64,000 nt of DNA from Aphrocallistes beatrix (Eukaryota; Porifera; Hexactinellida; Sceptrulophora; Aphrocallistidae), in the NCBI GenBank assembly GCA_963281255.1, contig OY725505.1, positions 3,410,001 to 3,474,000 on the forward strand. Direction: 5' to 3'. Positions within the stretch are counted from its first letter, which is position 1, and each line of letters opens with the position of its first letter. Below, in pieces: positions 12,201-24,368 of the stretch. The notes beneath the pieces were generated by a model that saw nothing but the letters and a program-made list of their open reading frames with translations, was not told the DNA's origin and made no database searches. The translations under genes and the position numbers were made by a program.

Positions 12201-13026
12201 AGCGCCCGCATATCCGGGTGCACAGGTGTCACACCTGGCCAAGTCACACCTCCTGTTGAAGACACAAGGGGGAGAACATGTGGTGATGGAGGTATTGCAC
12301 GTAATCCCAGTCCAACCGAAGAGACATTCCTTTGTACCGTTTGTGTTGCAAGTGTAGTGTCCTCCACTGTCGTCCCTAATAACGAACTCTTGTCATGGAA
12401 TGTTGACAGGAATATATTAACAGAACTAACCTAGCAACACAGAACACAGCACAGTATTCCCCGTACCATCCCTCCCAGCAGTCCACCTTCAGTGCCAGCT
12501 CTACGATCATGTTCATATAAACACCAACATACGTCCTGTTGTCCAGTTCTCGCCCCGCGGGTATAGTCCAGTTCACGTCGATGTAGTCTATGTTAGTGAA
12601 TGAGTAGTCAGAAAGTTCGAAGTCCCTGGCTATCAGTACTGTCTGTATCCGCTTGCTCCAGTTTCCGGAGAACGAGTAGACTAGAGGGTTGTGTAGTCCT
12701 ACTCCGAACACGTTGTCCCCCTCAAAGAATGTAATGTCCATCCGATCCAAGTATGCGTAGTGGAGAAATGAGATGTGGCTCGAAGTGTTAGAGTTACAAA
12801 TGTCCGAGGTTTCATTGTGGTCTCTGATACACACCACAAAGTGTACGTCACATCCCGCTGGACAGTTCGTACTTCTATCTACGTCGCAACACATCCCGTT
12901 AGCGACTCTGCCACTCAGGGAACAGGACCAGAAGAAGAAGGACACATTGTACCCCTGTGGGTTTGTTCCCACAGCACCGATAGCGGCCCAAGTAATGACC
13001 AGACAAACACAGAACACCCAATGCAT
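9259..13026 (-). CDS. Delta/Jagged-like Notch ligand (DSL-EGF), copy A
   Basis: Membrane ligand for Notch in cell-cell signalling. Nine exons (transcription order): 12431-13026, 12147-12375, 11481-11840, 10779-11419, 10655-10718, 10304-10593, 10013-10244, 9788-9970 and 9259-9672, giving 1002 residues. Seen: signal peptide (about 1-20), MNNL-type N-terminal module with paired cysteines (NGMCCDVD), DSL domain starting DCWEGWYGEYC and continuing GGHYTC...CLFGWTG, then about 13 EGF-like repeats, several with calcium-binding DVDEC or NIDDC starts. A membrane helix (LVGVLATLVVILTVAM) and a cytoplasmic tail of about 100 residues with Tyr motifs (LPTYMEV, NPVYAG) follow. Copy B immediately upstream has the same exon plan, including an identical 64-nt exon 5. 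Delta versus Jagged assignment is unresolved. Confidence 0.88.
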
Positions 13027-13135
13027 AATATCTCCCAGTTAAGTCACTTCTTGTGTTTATATACGACATACGTACAGCCTATGTATCATGGAATTATCAA
13101 ATTACAGGAATGTTCGGGTTGCTAGTGTAAGGGAT

Positions 13136-16100
13136 TTAGAGGGGGATTTTGTTCTCGAACACCTCGTGTTTCTCGGAGATGATGGCGGTCTTGAAAATCT
13201 CCTTGGAGGTGTCACCGATTAGAGAGTTGTAGGCTGGGGGATCCATTATCGGGAAATTCTCCGTCCCCGCGAAGAGCGGGTCGTCTTGTTCGGCTATGAG
13301 GAGGGGGTTCAAGGACATTCGTCTGGTGCCATCGTTTCGTCTCCGTTGCCTCTTCTTCTTCGCGCGTAGATACAGGAGGCCGAGCAGGAACCCGACTAGG
13401 ACGCACCCCAGCAGCGTCAGAATGACCCCCAAACTCAGCCCCCCCAAAAGCCCCGTGACCGAGTTCTCCACTCCTGGGATTATCTGTAGAGATAGGATTG
13501 CAATGAAGTTATATGCCACACTACGTATCACTATTCACAGCAGTTCTCCACTCACTGAGTTAGTTGAAATGGCTGCTTCTCCCTGCTCGACACATCCCGG
13601 GACACTATTTTCACACCTGCAGTAGTAGGAGTCCACCCCCTGGTAGCAGGTGGCGCCGGGGGTGCATGGTGAAGAGGCGCAGTAGTTAATCAGCTGTTCG
13701 CAGAAAGTCCCCGTGTACCCAGGGTCACAAACACACAGTGCCTGCTTCAGATCTTTAGAAACTCCCTAGCATGGAATGGGCTGTTATAGCATACCATATA
13801 AGGAGTTGTGATACCGCGTCTTACCATATAAGGAAACGCTTAACTACCTTGCATTCGCCCTTTTGATAGCAGGAATCGCGTCCGCAATCTCCGATCTTCT
13901 CACAGAGTGGTTCCACATATCCGGAGGGACACTTGCACGTTTGCGCGCCATCCTGCACCACACAGATCCCCCCGTTCAGACACGTGTTCACATCGCACAG
14001 ATTAATCACATTTTCACACCTCTCACCATCGTAGCCTCTCTCACAGTCGCAACTAACGCACACTATCAAAGCACTGTACACCATGGATATGTTGTGTGGG
14101 AGAACTCACATGAATGAGTCCAGACTGTCTGTACAGTTTCCTGCGTTGCCACAAGGTGCTGACGCACAGTCGTCGATATCATCGCGACACGTATCCCCTG
14201 TGTACCTGGTGTCACAAGCACACCGGTATCCGGTGGCAGAGTTGAGATCGTTGATGCACTGTCCGTTCCCACAGTCCCCGGGTTCCCTCAACACCTCACA
14301 CACATCCACCGGGACCTCACACATGGAGCCAGTTAGGAAGGGCGGACATACGCAGCTCCCGTCCTCACACAGGAAAGGATACTCACATGATATCTACAGT
14401 GAACTCGTGTAACGGACTTGTCAACAGTCGATACAGTCAGGTATTTAAACTCACAGTGGCACAGGAGGGTACTAACTCCGAGCAGTTTGCTCCGCTGAAT
14501 CCATTTGCGCACATGCACCTACAACAGAGGTGTTAAAATATTCACACACGCCTGATTAATCATATTTCCACGAGCATACCTGGTGGTGAACATCTCATTG
14601 TGACAGCTGCCTCCATTCAGACATGGGTCATGCATTGCGCAATAGTCCAACTGTACGAATGTGTCGCACAGCTGACCAGAGTAGCCTGTGTCACACGAAC
14701 AGGTGTAGCTACCCGGTGTGTTCACACACATTCCATTCTGGCACATGTGTAGACCCGTAGCACACTCGTCCACATCGTCAGCACAAGTGGTTCCTGTGAA
14801 CCCGCCAGAGCAGTGGCAGTTGAATGCGTCTACTCCGTCGGTGCAGTTAGCTCCGTTCTCACACGCACCCTGGCAGTCGTCTATGTTGACACTGCAATCG
14901 CCCCCGGAGTATCCACTCTCACATTGGCACACGTAGCTGCCATTGCCATTGCCACTGGCCACACAGCTCCCGAATCTACATGTAGACTCGCAGGTACACA
15001 GACTCGTGTCAGTACAAGCTTCCGTGCAGTTCTGTCCCATGTAGCTAGAGTTACAGACACAGACATAGCTAGCTATCCTGTCATGACAAGTTCCGTGCTC
15101 GCAGGGCATCTGGTCGCACTCATTGATTGTGTGATGGCAGTCCTTGCCTGTGTATCCGGATTCGCAGTTACACTTGTAGTCTCCTATCTAGAATTAGCAA
15201 TTTACGAGATAGCGTATCAGCTGTGTTCTGGAATGTTCTGGAATGTTCCGTTGCTTACCATGTTATCGCACGTCCCATGGGCACAAGGGTTGCTCAGGCA
15301 GAAATCCACTTGCATGTCGCAGTACCTCCCCGTGAACCCAGACTCGCAGGAACACCGGATATCCGTGCTGGTGTTGGCGCAGGTTCCACGACTACACAGC
15401 ACATCCGGTGTCTGGCAGGCCCGGAGTTCACAATATTGGCCCCTTTGTCCGGGCGTGCACACACAAACATAGGTGTTGTTGCCCGTGGGTGCACAGGTGC
15501 CACTGTTCATGCAGGGGTTTCCATTCAGCGCGCACCAGTCCCTGACACCACAGTCTGTGCCGTCGTACCCAACTTTGCAGCGACATTCGCCTGGTACCTA
15601 TGATGTAAGGAATTTTTCAGTTTTAAGATTTGTTGCATGCATATATACATACATACATACTTGTGTAAGGAGTGGTTACCTGGCAGAATCCTCCAGTGAG
15701 ATCACAGCCCATACGTGTGACACATTCACACCTCTCTGCTACCTCCACGAACCCGTTCTCACACTCACACGTCCTCGTGACGTTATTGCAGGTCGCGTGG
15801 CTAGGGCAGGAAGGAATGCAAATCCCAGTGAGACAGTGGACTCCTGTCCAACCTCCCAAGCACCGCTTCTCTCCCTCATCTGTGCACTCGTAGTGTCCCG
15901 AGCTGTTATCTCTATAAATAGCGAGCTTTGAGTCGTTTTGGCAGTGGAAGAGTCAATTTAAACCAATCATTTAGTTTGGGAATTTCAACAAAGTTACTCG
16001 TTGAGTGGCTCATAAGTATTGGGCCACATTGACTCAAATGTTATTTGCAACTGTTTGGGTTCTCAATTGAAAAGACTAGTCACAGTACTGCAATACATTC

Positions 16101-16856
16101 AAACTGCTTCTAACGAGCACTGTTCTATCCTATTCACGGTATGCTCATACTATAGCATGGTGGAAGTTAACATAGAGATAGAACTGTTGTTGCATTCACT
16201 GCTTGAGTTTCAGAAAAGTGTTTTTATCGTTCTTACAGTATTCACTCGAATATAAATTCAACAAACCTCGGCACACAGAACACAGCACAGTAGTCCCCGT
16301 ACCATCCCTCCCAACAGTCCACCTTCAGTCCCACGTTCACCACCATGTTGTTGTAGGTCCCGTTGAACGTCCTGTTGTCCACTTCTCGCCCCGCGGGTAT
16401 AGTCCAGTTCACGTCGATGTAGTCTATGTTAGTGAAGGAGAAATCAAAAAGTTCGAAGTCCCTGGCTATCAGTACTGTCTGTATCCGCTTGCTCCAGTTT
16501 CCGGAGAACGAGTAGACTAGAGGGTTGTGTAGTCCTACTCCGAACACGTTGTCCCCCTCAAAGAATGTAATGTTATTCCGATCCAAGTATGCGTAGTGGA
16601 GAAATGAGATGTGGCTCGAAGTGTTAGAATTACAAAAGTTTGAGGTTTCATTGTGGTCTCTGATACACACCACAAAGTGTACGTCACAATGCGCTGGACA
16701 GTTCGTGCTTCTATCTACGTCGCAACACATCCCGTTAGCGAGTCTGCCACTCAGGGAGCAGGACCGGAAGTAGAAGGAAACATTGTGGCCTTGTGGGCAC
16801 TGGGCTGAGACCACTAACCAGGAAGATAATACGAAGACGAGAATCAAGCGTAGCAT
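13136..16856 (-). CDS. Delta/Jagged-like Notch ligand (DSL-EGF), copy B
   Basis: Tandem paralogue of copy A. Nine exons: 16267-16856, 15680-15911, 15259-15597, 14580-15187, 14455-14518, 14110-14393, 13848-14052, 13556-13765 and 13136-13483, giving 959 residues with intron phases matching copy A. Order: signal peptide, MNNL-type module, DSL (DCWEGWYGDYC, then SSGHYEC and CLGGWTG), about 13 EGF-like repeats, membrane helix (GGLSLGVILTLLGCVLVG) and a basic juxtamembrane stretch (KKKRQRRR). The tail differs from copy A and contains DPPAY, a PPxY-type motif of the kind bound by WW-domain (for example Nedd4-class) proteins. The first exon is nearly identical to that of copy A, while the EGF repeats and tails have diverged. 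Confidence 0.88.
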
Positions 16857-17594
16857 CTTTATTATGAGTGTGAGGGATAGAGATGTGTTTTATACATCAT
16901 GTTGTTTGTTCCGGTTTGCTTTTCACGTCAGTTCCGTTCTCATAGCAACTGCATTCCATTCCCAGTCATGAGTTCACTTCCACTTGCTATCTTTCCTTTC
17001 ACTTATGTGAGCAAAATAGTCTGGTTACTTCTCGAACTTCTCATTCAGTTTCTGGCTAAAGATGTTCGCACCTCCCTCCGAGGTTTCTCCAGCCATGATA
17101 TGCAATAACACTGCTAGCTTCATTGGCGAGATTTCCCTTTTATTTCTCTCTCTTGATATAAATCAAGGTTGAGTAGTTGTGTTTCCCTGGAATCCGAACT
17201 AGACGAATGGAATGTAACTTAATACTCTCCTCCAAAAGATCGATTAAAACATGTAACATAGATTATTCCACCAATACACTCTGCCAGATTATATTGAGTT
17301 CCAATGGGCCTTAATTTAACTTTAATACGAGAGGAGTATCTTCGATGTTCTGCGTTGGTTAGTCAACCACTTCCATCTGGAGGCTTACTACCCGTACGCC
17401 TCAACAGAATTATATTCTTAGAATATTTTATCTCTTATTACCTTACTCAATACATTTCATTATTACAAACACTTATAAGGATAGTTCTGTATTTCCATCA
17501 TATCCAACCACCGTTGATGGAGTATGGGGGGCTTGTACGTTCTTATATATGACCATATAAGGAATGTGATTTAAGTTAAGTGAGATTAGAGAGA
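16857..17594. other. Intergenic spacer between divergent Notch-ligand copy B and SNX3
   Basis: A 738-bp stretch with no open frame I believe. A CArG-type decamer (CCATATAAGG, 17553-17562) lies 32 bp before the SNX3 start codon. Promoters for both divergent genes presumably lie here (inference). Confidence 0.5.
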
Positions 17595-18645
17595 ATGTCA
17601 GCTGAGGGAGCGACGGGCGGTCCTAAGACGGAGCGGCTCCTGACCGACAAGAAGCAGAACCTGGACGAGGCGTACGCGGCCCCCTCCGACTTCCTGGAGA
17701 TCGACGTCATCAAACCGGAAACACACGGACTCGGCAAGAACCGGTACACAGACTACGAGGTAGTATCTCCTGCATACCTTTACTCCTCTGCGGTTGCTTG
17801 GGTCAGATTTACGTTTATCTGTGATTTGTAGCTCTCCATGCGCACCAACATTCCCATCTTCAAGATGAGGGAGAGCTCAGTGCGGCGGCGCTACTCAGAC
17901 TTTGAGTGGCTGAAGAGCGAACTGGAGCGAGACTCCAAGATCTTAGTCCCTCCACTCCCGGGCAAGGCCCTGGCCAGACAGCTGCCATTCAGAGGAGACG
18001 ACGGTATAGGCCTATCCGCCTTCTATAAATAGACTGAGTTGTGGTTTATTTGTTTGTTTTGCAGGTCTGTTCGATCCTGCATTCATAGAGGAGCGACGGA
18101 GAGGACTGGAGGAGTTCATAAACAAGTAGGTGTAGCATTCCATGCCGTGACTTGTGAAACTAGGGATGTTTCATAAAACACTTGACTCTTATAAATTATT
18201 TAATTTAACACTTTTAATTGCGCATTTGTGTTATGGTTATACACAGCTACTTTAACACATTTCATTTTATAACAAAGTACGGTAGAACTCGGTTTGTACT
18301 ACGTACTCGGGATAAGACGTACTCATTTCTCTGAACCAAAATTCATTTAATACATAGATTCCTATATAATATCACTCGGTTAGTTAAGTACTTTTTTCCG
18401 CTTCCCAGAGGGGTACGTCTTATCCGAGTTCTACGTATTCTGATACCGGAGTTGTCCTTAGAGGTGGGGCCATAGCGGTGTCCAATCCTCTCTCCCGTCC
18501 TTAGGAAGTGGGTTTGAATCCCTTCCCTGTGTCTAGGATCGCTAGCCACCCTCTGGCACAGAATGAGCGATGTCTGCACATGTTCCTCCAAGAACCGATC
18601 GTAGATAAGAACTACATTCCAGGAAAGGTCCGCATGGTGAAGTAG
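17595..18645 (+). CDS. SNX3: Sorting nexin 3 (SNX3/SNX12-like)
   Basis: PX-domain sorting nexin that binds PtdIns3P on early endosomes and works with retromer in cargo recycling. Exons 17595-17759, 17832-18003, 18065-18125 and 18537-18645 join to 168 residues (human SNX3 has 162). The start is the ATG at 17595; an in-frame upstream GTG is not needed. The whole protein is one PX domain: [13 protein letters not shown], the [10 protein letters not shown] motif containing the phosphoinositide-binding Arg and Tyr, the [19 protein letters not shown] loop, and the C-terminal [10 protein letters not shown] helix. The last exon is easily missed because it lies 411 bp downstream of exon 3. Confidence 0.93.
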
Positions 18646-19982
18646 TCTTGTTTATGCCTGTCGGATTGTTTGTTTGTGTCAGGTGTTAGCTATTCTATTT
18701 CAGGTTTGTCAAGCTTTCAGCCAGCACCTATTTCTGTTGTTGTTTATTGCAGTAGAATCTGCTATTTATTTTCTTAGACATGCCTTGTTTATCCAAATAT
18801 GGAATATCCCATTTACTCTATTTGTAGAAATATCACTGCAATGTTTAACCAATGAAATGAGGGGATGTGTGTTTACTGAGTAACGTAGCTATGACTGGGT
18901 TGCTGCCATTCCATCTATGTGAATATTTGGTGATAAATTAGCTGATTATACAATGTATATTTATTTTAATGGTCCGGGTTGCTATAGATAATCTCGGGAT
19001 AGGGTAAATGTCGCGATCTGATATCTACAGGTGCTTAAGCTCACTCAGATCTTGAAACCAGTCAATTAATCCGGCCTGACCCGCTGCGCTAACAAGTCAG
19101 TTGCATATGTGAATATGTCTTGGCGTGTAATCGTGTAATGAGGCTTAGAGCAACACTTTCTACATCAAAGTTTAGAACTTTCTTTACTCACTCATTCGGT
19201 GCAATGACTTCAAAGTTCTGAACAGTCTGGGCCACTTAAGAAGTGTGGTCGTGTGTCACCACGCGTTGGCGTATCCAGCTTGTCAATCATAGGCCTGGGT
19301 ATTCGCTTGATTGAGTAGTGTAATTGATCTCTTTATTCGGCGGATATCTCAATTTCAAATCAACTTTGATAATTAGCACATTAGAGCGCCCATACAACTT
19401 CCTCTGCTAATCCAATTTGATACCCGACCTGGCTGCTTCTTGGCAAAAATTTATTTTATCGGTTTCACAACTTTCGCCTCCTTTCCCAGTGGTAGGTTTT
19501 AATCATCGGCATTTCATTATTTATTAACGGTGATGTGGGAATTATCGTGTATGGGTGTTATATTTTTGTAGAATATGATTGGCTCATTGATAGCATTCTC
19601 AGTACTTGACTACGATAGAGCTGCTGTATGACTATCCTAATATGCTCTTGGAATGTCCACTCAACTAAATGCACAACAACTGGAACTTATTGTTGTTTAC
19701 TTTTGATGTTGATTTCGAGAACTGACTGATGAATGAATGTTTGTTTACTCAATGGTTAATAGTCACAGCGAGGCACTCACTGTCAGCTGCGCCATTCATA
19801 TCGGATTACTCACTCGGCGCTACTATAAAAGTACTGTTGGATTGTGCTTTAAAAATATAAATACACTTCTCAATAGAAATTTCATGATTTTTTTAAGTTC
19901 GAAACTTGGCCTGATCAAATTTTGCTTTCTGCATTGTTTATTTGGAATCATAATGCTATCTAATTTGGGAACATTTCTAACG
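18646..19982. other. Gene-free stretch between SNX3 and the SMOC-like gene
   Basis: AT-rich DNA with short unconvincing open frames only. No recognisable protein similarity, no tRNA fold and no tandem array was seen. It presumably holds the SNX3 3' UTR and the promoter of the next gene. Confidence 0.5.
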
Positions 19983-22900
19983 ATGAAGCTTTTCCTGTCT
20001 AATTTCACGATTTTTTTCTGTCTACTATTCTGGCCCCTCGCGGTGAGTTACAGCTGTTATTCATTTGCTTATTTACGATATTTTCATTATTTATGTGCCT
20101 ACAATACTATTTAACTTGCTTATAACCGCGTTTGATTGGTCAATCGTTGAACAATCTAATTCGAAATTCGTTTTATTTAGTTCTTTGTTAAAAGACTGCA
20201 GTTTATTCTCGATTCAAAGTTAAATTTAGAAAACACGCGTAAATATAGAACTAATTTTAGAATGCACAATTCAAATCGGAGCTGAGTGGAATGTCAGATT
20301 CAGTTAATTGAATTGAAAGTATCAGAAATAAATGCAAATCTTCCTCAGCTCCCTCCACTCAGTGTTCCTATATTGCCATTATAATTCTTAATTTAGTTGA
20401 AATCGGAGACAGGGTAGGGTGTATACAAATTGGGTTATTAATACGTCTTCGCCAAGTAATCTACTGAAACTCATGTTTCTGCTCAGGCAACCCATGAGGC
20501 GTTGCTCGTTTGACCTTGAGGCCATTTTCTGACCTTAACACCCTCACCCGACCGCATTCTCACCAGCTAAACTTGTATTCCCGATACAGATATGATCTCC
20601 ACAGTCTGCTAAGGCGGGAATTACGATCACATTTAATAAGATTCCTTGTTTCAATATTTGTGTTTCCTTCTCTTTGGATATCCCATTTCACTTATAACTT
20701 ATTCCTGCAGATTAGAATTGATTGAGTTGCTCACGTAATGATTCTAGCCTCCATGAAGCATGAGTTTGGTTTTGTTATTGTTTCCTTATTGCAACATTAA
20801 GAATAAATTCACACGCATTCCACTGAAAAATTCAATTTCCCCTAATTGCAGTCTGCTTGAGCATTATCCTATCGAGTATCTACCCGCCCTCTCGTCTACA
20901 CCTCTCGAGCTTACTCACCCACTCACAGGACACTGCCTAGGGACACTAAATTATATTTATAGACACTCTCAAATAGTGCATAATTCTCCTTCAAAACAGG
21001 TCTGCATTCCGCGGCTAGACAGAGTTCTAATCGAATCACACAATCCGAATAATGAATTAAAAATTACGAATACTGATTTGCGCCCGAACTCTTGAACAAT
21101 TATTTCACTTTTCCTTGTGATGCTTGTATCCAGCAGCTTGCAAGCCTCTTGAGATTGTCCACTCCTGTCCCATGGGTGAAATGCTAAAAATATTGAATTG
21201 CCTAAGGTTGAACTGCCTGGGAATTCTAAACAACGATTTTTCATGATATTGCAGCTCTGCACAAGCTAGTTTGAAAGTTCGCGGCTTTAAGTGCCGCAAG
21301 AGTCGGTTTCTGGTTGTTATACCATTCCATTGTTCTCGACATTAAACCCACTCAACCACTTAAAACTGCGAAATAGCTCGCTCTGCTCGTCTATGAATAA
21401 ATTAGTATTTTTGTCCTTTGTCATGCTCGCGTCTTTATTTAGGAGTGTTTATTCTAGTAACCAACTTAGAGCACCCATTAAAACAGGACTGAGTCTAGAG
21501 AAGCCATTCTGTGATCGCAGCTTGTTTGATAATAACGTCCGTCCGCTAGACCACATACTGTCTTAAACCTGTTCTGTTGCTATTTCATATCAATCTATGC
21601 TATTTGATTAGTTCGTATATTACGAATATTCATATGCACCTGCGTGATATTATCATCAAATAATATTTAACAAGTAATATCAGGATATTCCGTTTTGCAT
21701 TGTTGATAAACTTTGGTCAATTTTAGGTAGAATCGCGCGCTATTCCTTCTACAAGAGACAAATTCGGTGAGTTACTATATCTTAGTATGTTTGCATTTTG
21801 CATGGGTTATTTGCAATTACCAGGAGAATTTGTTGGTTTATGAGCTTTTAATAATTTAATTGGTTGTTGTGTAAGTCATTGAGAGTTCAAGTAAGAGCGG
21901 ATCTCACTCTTTGAGACAAAATTGCTTTGTGAGAGTTTGAAGAGGTACTAATTATGTATCTAGTGGCAACTTAGCAACACGACCTACAATTGAGAATGTG
22001 CTTAATTGGTTAATAATTGATTTAGTTATTATCAATTGAAATAGAGCTTAAGAATGTAATTGGATTTCAGTGCAATGTTGTCTCCTCGTGGACTGCGGGA
22101 GGCGTAGCACAGTGCAGTCCAATCTCTCCGTTGCTAGGGTCTTCACTCAAATATGTATTTCTTTCCAGGGCTGGATAGGAGTCAGAGAGCTTGCTTGTAC
22201 GTCAGATGCGCACAGGACGAAGTTTGCATGACCAGAAATGGGGTCCCGTACTGCCAATCCTCCGAGCAGACCACACCTCCCCCTACACAGCCCCCGTGAG
22301 TTTATGCTTAATTGAGCTACTTAGTCATCTCAACACAGCCTATCAGCACTCCTTTGATTTGCTGTGGAACAGCGTAATTGTGTAATTGCATGCTGATTCT
22401 CTCCACTGTAATTCTATCTCGAGTTTAAGCCCACTGCACTCATCTCTTAACTTCACCGCAACTGTTTGTTACGACTCTCTCCAAGGGAGAGGATTATCTG
22501 ATTGGTCAGCTGGAGTTGCTCTTCAAAGCTTAGTTAACTCCAGCTCACCAACATAGTCATTGTAGCTAAAAGCTGCTGCTGTATCGCCATGTAACATGTC
22601 TACTGGCTATTGGGCGTTATTGCATTATGCTGTGATCATTTGCTCTTGCAACTTAGGTGCGCCACGGAACCTTGCGAGGCCGTTACTGCTGTGTGCGACC
22701 AGTTCGGGAGTGCTTTCCCCTCTGAGTGCGCGATGAAGTCCTTCGCTTGCAACTCTTCTCAGAACTTGACTGTCGCCCCTTGTCCAAGCGGTAAGATTAA
22801 CACGTCATTATTTATTGTAAAGTACCTCTTTTATTTCTGAATCTCAGACTGCTACTCCGAGATCAGAAGCCGTCTCATCTCCTACACAGCGCCCACCGCT

Positions 22901-24211
22901 CAACAGCTGACTGACCTGGCCAGTAGAGCGGACCTCGGGACGCTCTCCTTTTCACACCTTTCCGACTACACCTTACCCAGTTGTCAGGCGAACGGGAAGT
23001 TTAAAAAGGAGCAATGCTATACGGACATTCCGAACCACATTTTCTGTTGGTGTGCTGCACCTAGCGATGCTGCGTATGTTCTGGGAACATTCCAGAGTGG
23101 TCGCATGGACTGCGAGAACTTTGGTTAGTTACACAATTGCCTAATTGCCCTCCTACGACTTTTAATCGCGAGTGAAAATTATATATAATTACATCTCCAT
23201 TATACCACTTTACCATAGGAACACGTGCTGCGTTCATTTGTCTTCTCTAATCTCAGTTCTTGCCGCAGGCAATCTCTGATCTTTGAGAAATCGTTTTCTA
23301 TCTTGTTCGCGGATATATATTATACGTATTTATATAGATTATATCTATTAGGTAGTTCCCAGCTTAATTAATCACATTTATACGCAATGCTATCGCTTTA
23401 ATTGCGTTCACTGTTCTGGTATTTGTGTTGGCGGTCATTAACATGCTTCGTTACATAATTCAGTGTTATAATTACCAGCAGCGCTGCTGCACTGGACACG
23501 TCATGGCGTAGCTCGTCTGGGAATGGATGTTTCAGGGTTGTTTCTTTATAGCCGCTCTCAATTGCTCTCTGCCCACTGAAACAGGAGACCCGGTGCCACT
23601 CAGGCATGGAGAGAGCTACCAGGACAGCTGCACTATTCAGTAAGTCATGTTGCTCGGATTTGTTTGGGTCTTGTTGCCATTCCGATTGGAACCAAGACAA
23701 GCAGCGGGAATGCAGTGCTTATTTGCCTTATTTATAGCACTTGCAACAACGGAGTAATACTGCCGCGCGAGGACAGCGAGTGCTCGCGATGTTCCTCTGA
23801 CCAAGTGGCCGAGGCGAAGCGCACGCTGTTCGCACGCAAGGGGGGCGTGTTCCGGAACGTGACTGGGCGTGACCCGGGGAACCGGCCCCGGCAGACTCTG
23901 AACTGGTACTTCCGGCGGTGCGACAGGAACAGAGGAGGGGAGCTGACGTATCTGGAGTTTTCTCGCTGCCACAGACGTATATGGCAAGGTGAGTTGGCGC
24001 CAGATAGGCATAGCTACCTCATCTGCTGGCATTAACCTTTCTGACTCTTGTAGTATCGTCTGACTGTTTGGAAGCAGTCTTCCATAACTGCTCCGGACCT
24101 AACTCAGATTCTATTCTCCCCGGACAGTGGCGTAGATGTTTCCTGAGTGACATAACCACTTCACCACCGCCACCTAGCACCTCTCCACGACCACCTGACA
24201 CCTCCAACTAG
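19983..24211 (+). CDS. Secreted SMOC/testican-like protein (Kazal, thyroglobulin-1, EC-like)
   Basis: Probable secreted matrix or growth-factor-modulating protein of the SPARC superfamily. Proposed exons: 19983-20042, 21727-21766, 22169-22295, 22657-22790, 22848-23123, 23585-23639, 23738-23988 and 24054-24211, joining in frame to 366 residues. Exon 1 is a bare signal peptide (MKLFLSNFTIFFCLLFWPLA) ending at GCG/gtgagt. Then come a follistatin-like cysteine pair (RACLYVRC), a Kazal-type module (PSECAMKSFAC), a thyroglobulin type-1 domain (SCQANGKF, then CWC), and a C-terminal region with paired cysteines and a degenerate EF-hand-like loop (CDRNRGGELTYLEFSRC) resembling the SPARC EC domain. The tail is Pro/Thr/Ser-rich. 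The order Kazal-Tg-EC is simpler than SMOC and differs from testican. Exons 1 and 2 are the least certain. Confidence 0.68.
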
Positions 24212-24368
24212 CCAGACCTTCCAATGCAACTTCTCTCTTAGCAGCTTTTATCGATCACTTAGTATTGTATATTTTGCTTTTTAAGTAGTTTCTATATCTG
24301 AGTACAAATGATCTCACTTCTGTAAAGTGTGAATGGAATATGAACTATAGGAATATAACACTAGCTCA

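Noticed and set aside
15621-15663. ATACATAC/ATATAC simple repeat in Notch-ligand copy B intron 2
   Set aside because: Ordinary microsatellite of about 30 bp without further structure.
21391-21566. Alternative signal-peptide-like exon (MNKLVFLSFVMLASLFRSVYSS) for the SMOC-like gene
   Set aside because: It has no donor site in the right phase before its stop codon, whereas 19983-20042 ends at a canonical gtgagt and joins exon 2 in frame. It remains possible as a separate small secreted peptide, but there is no support.
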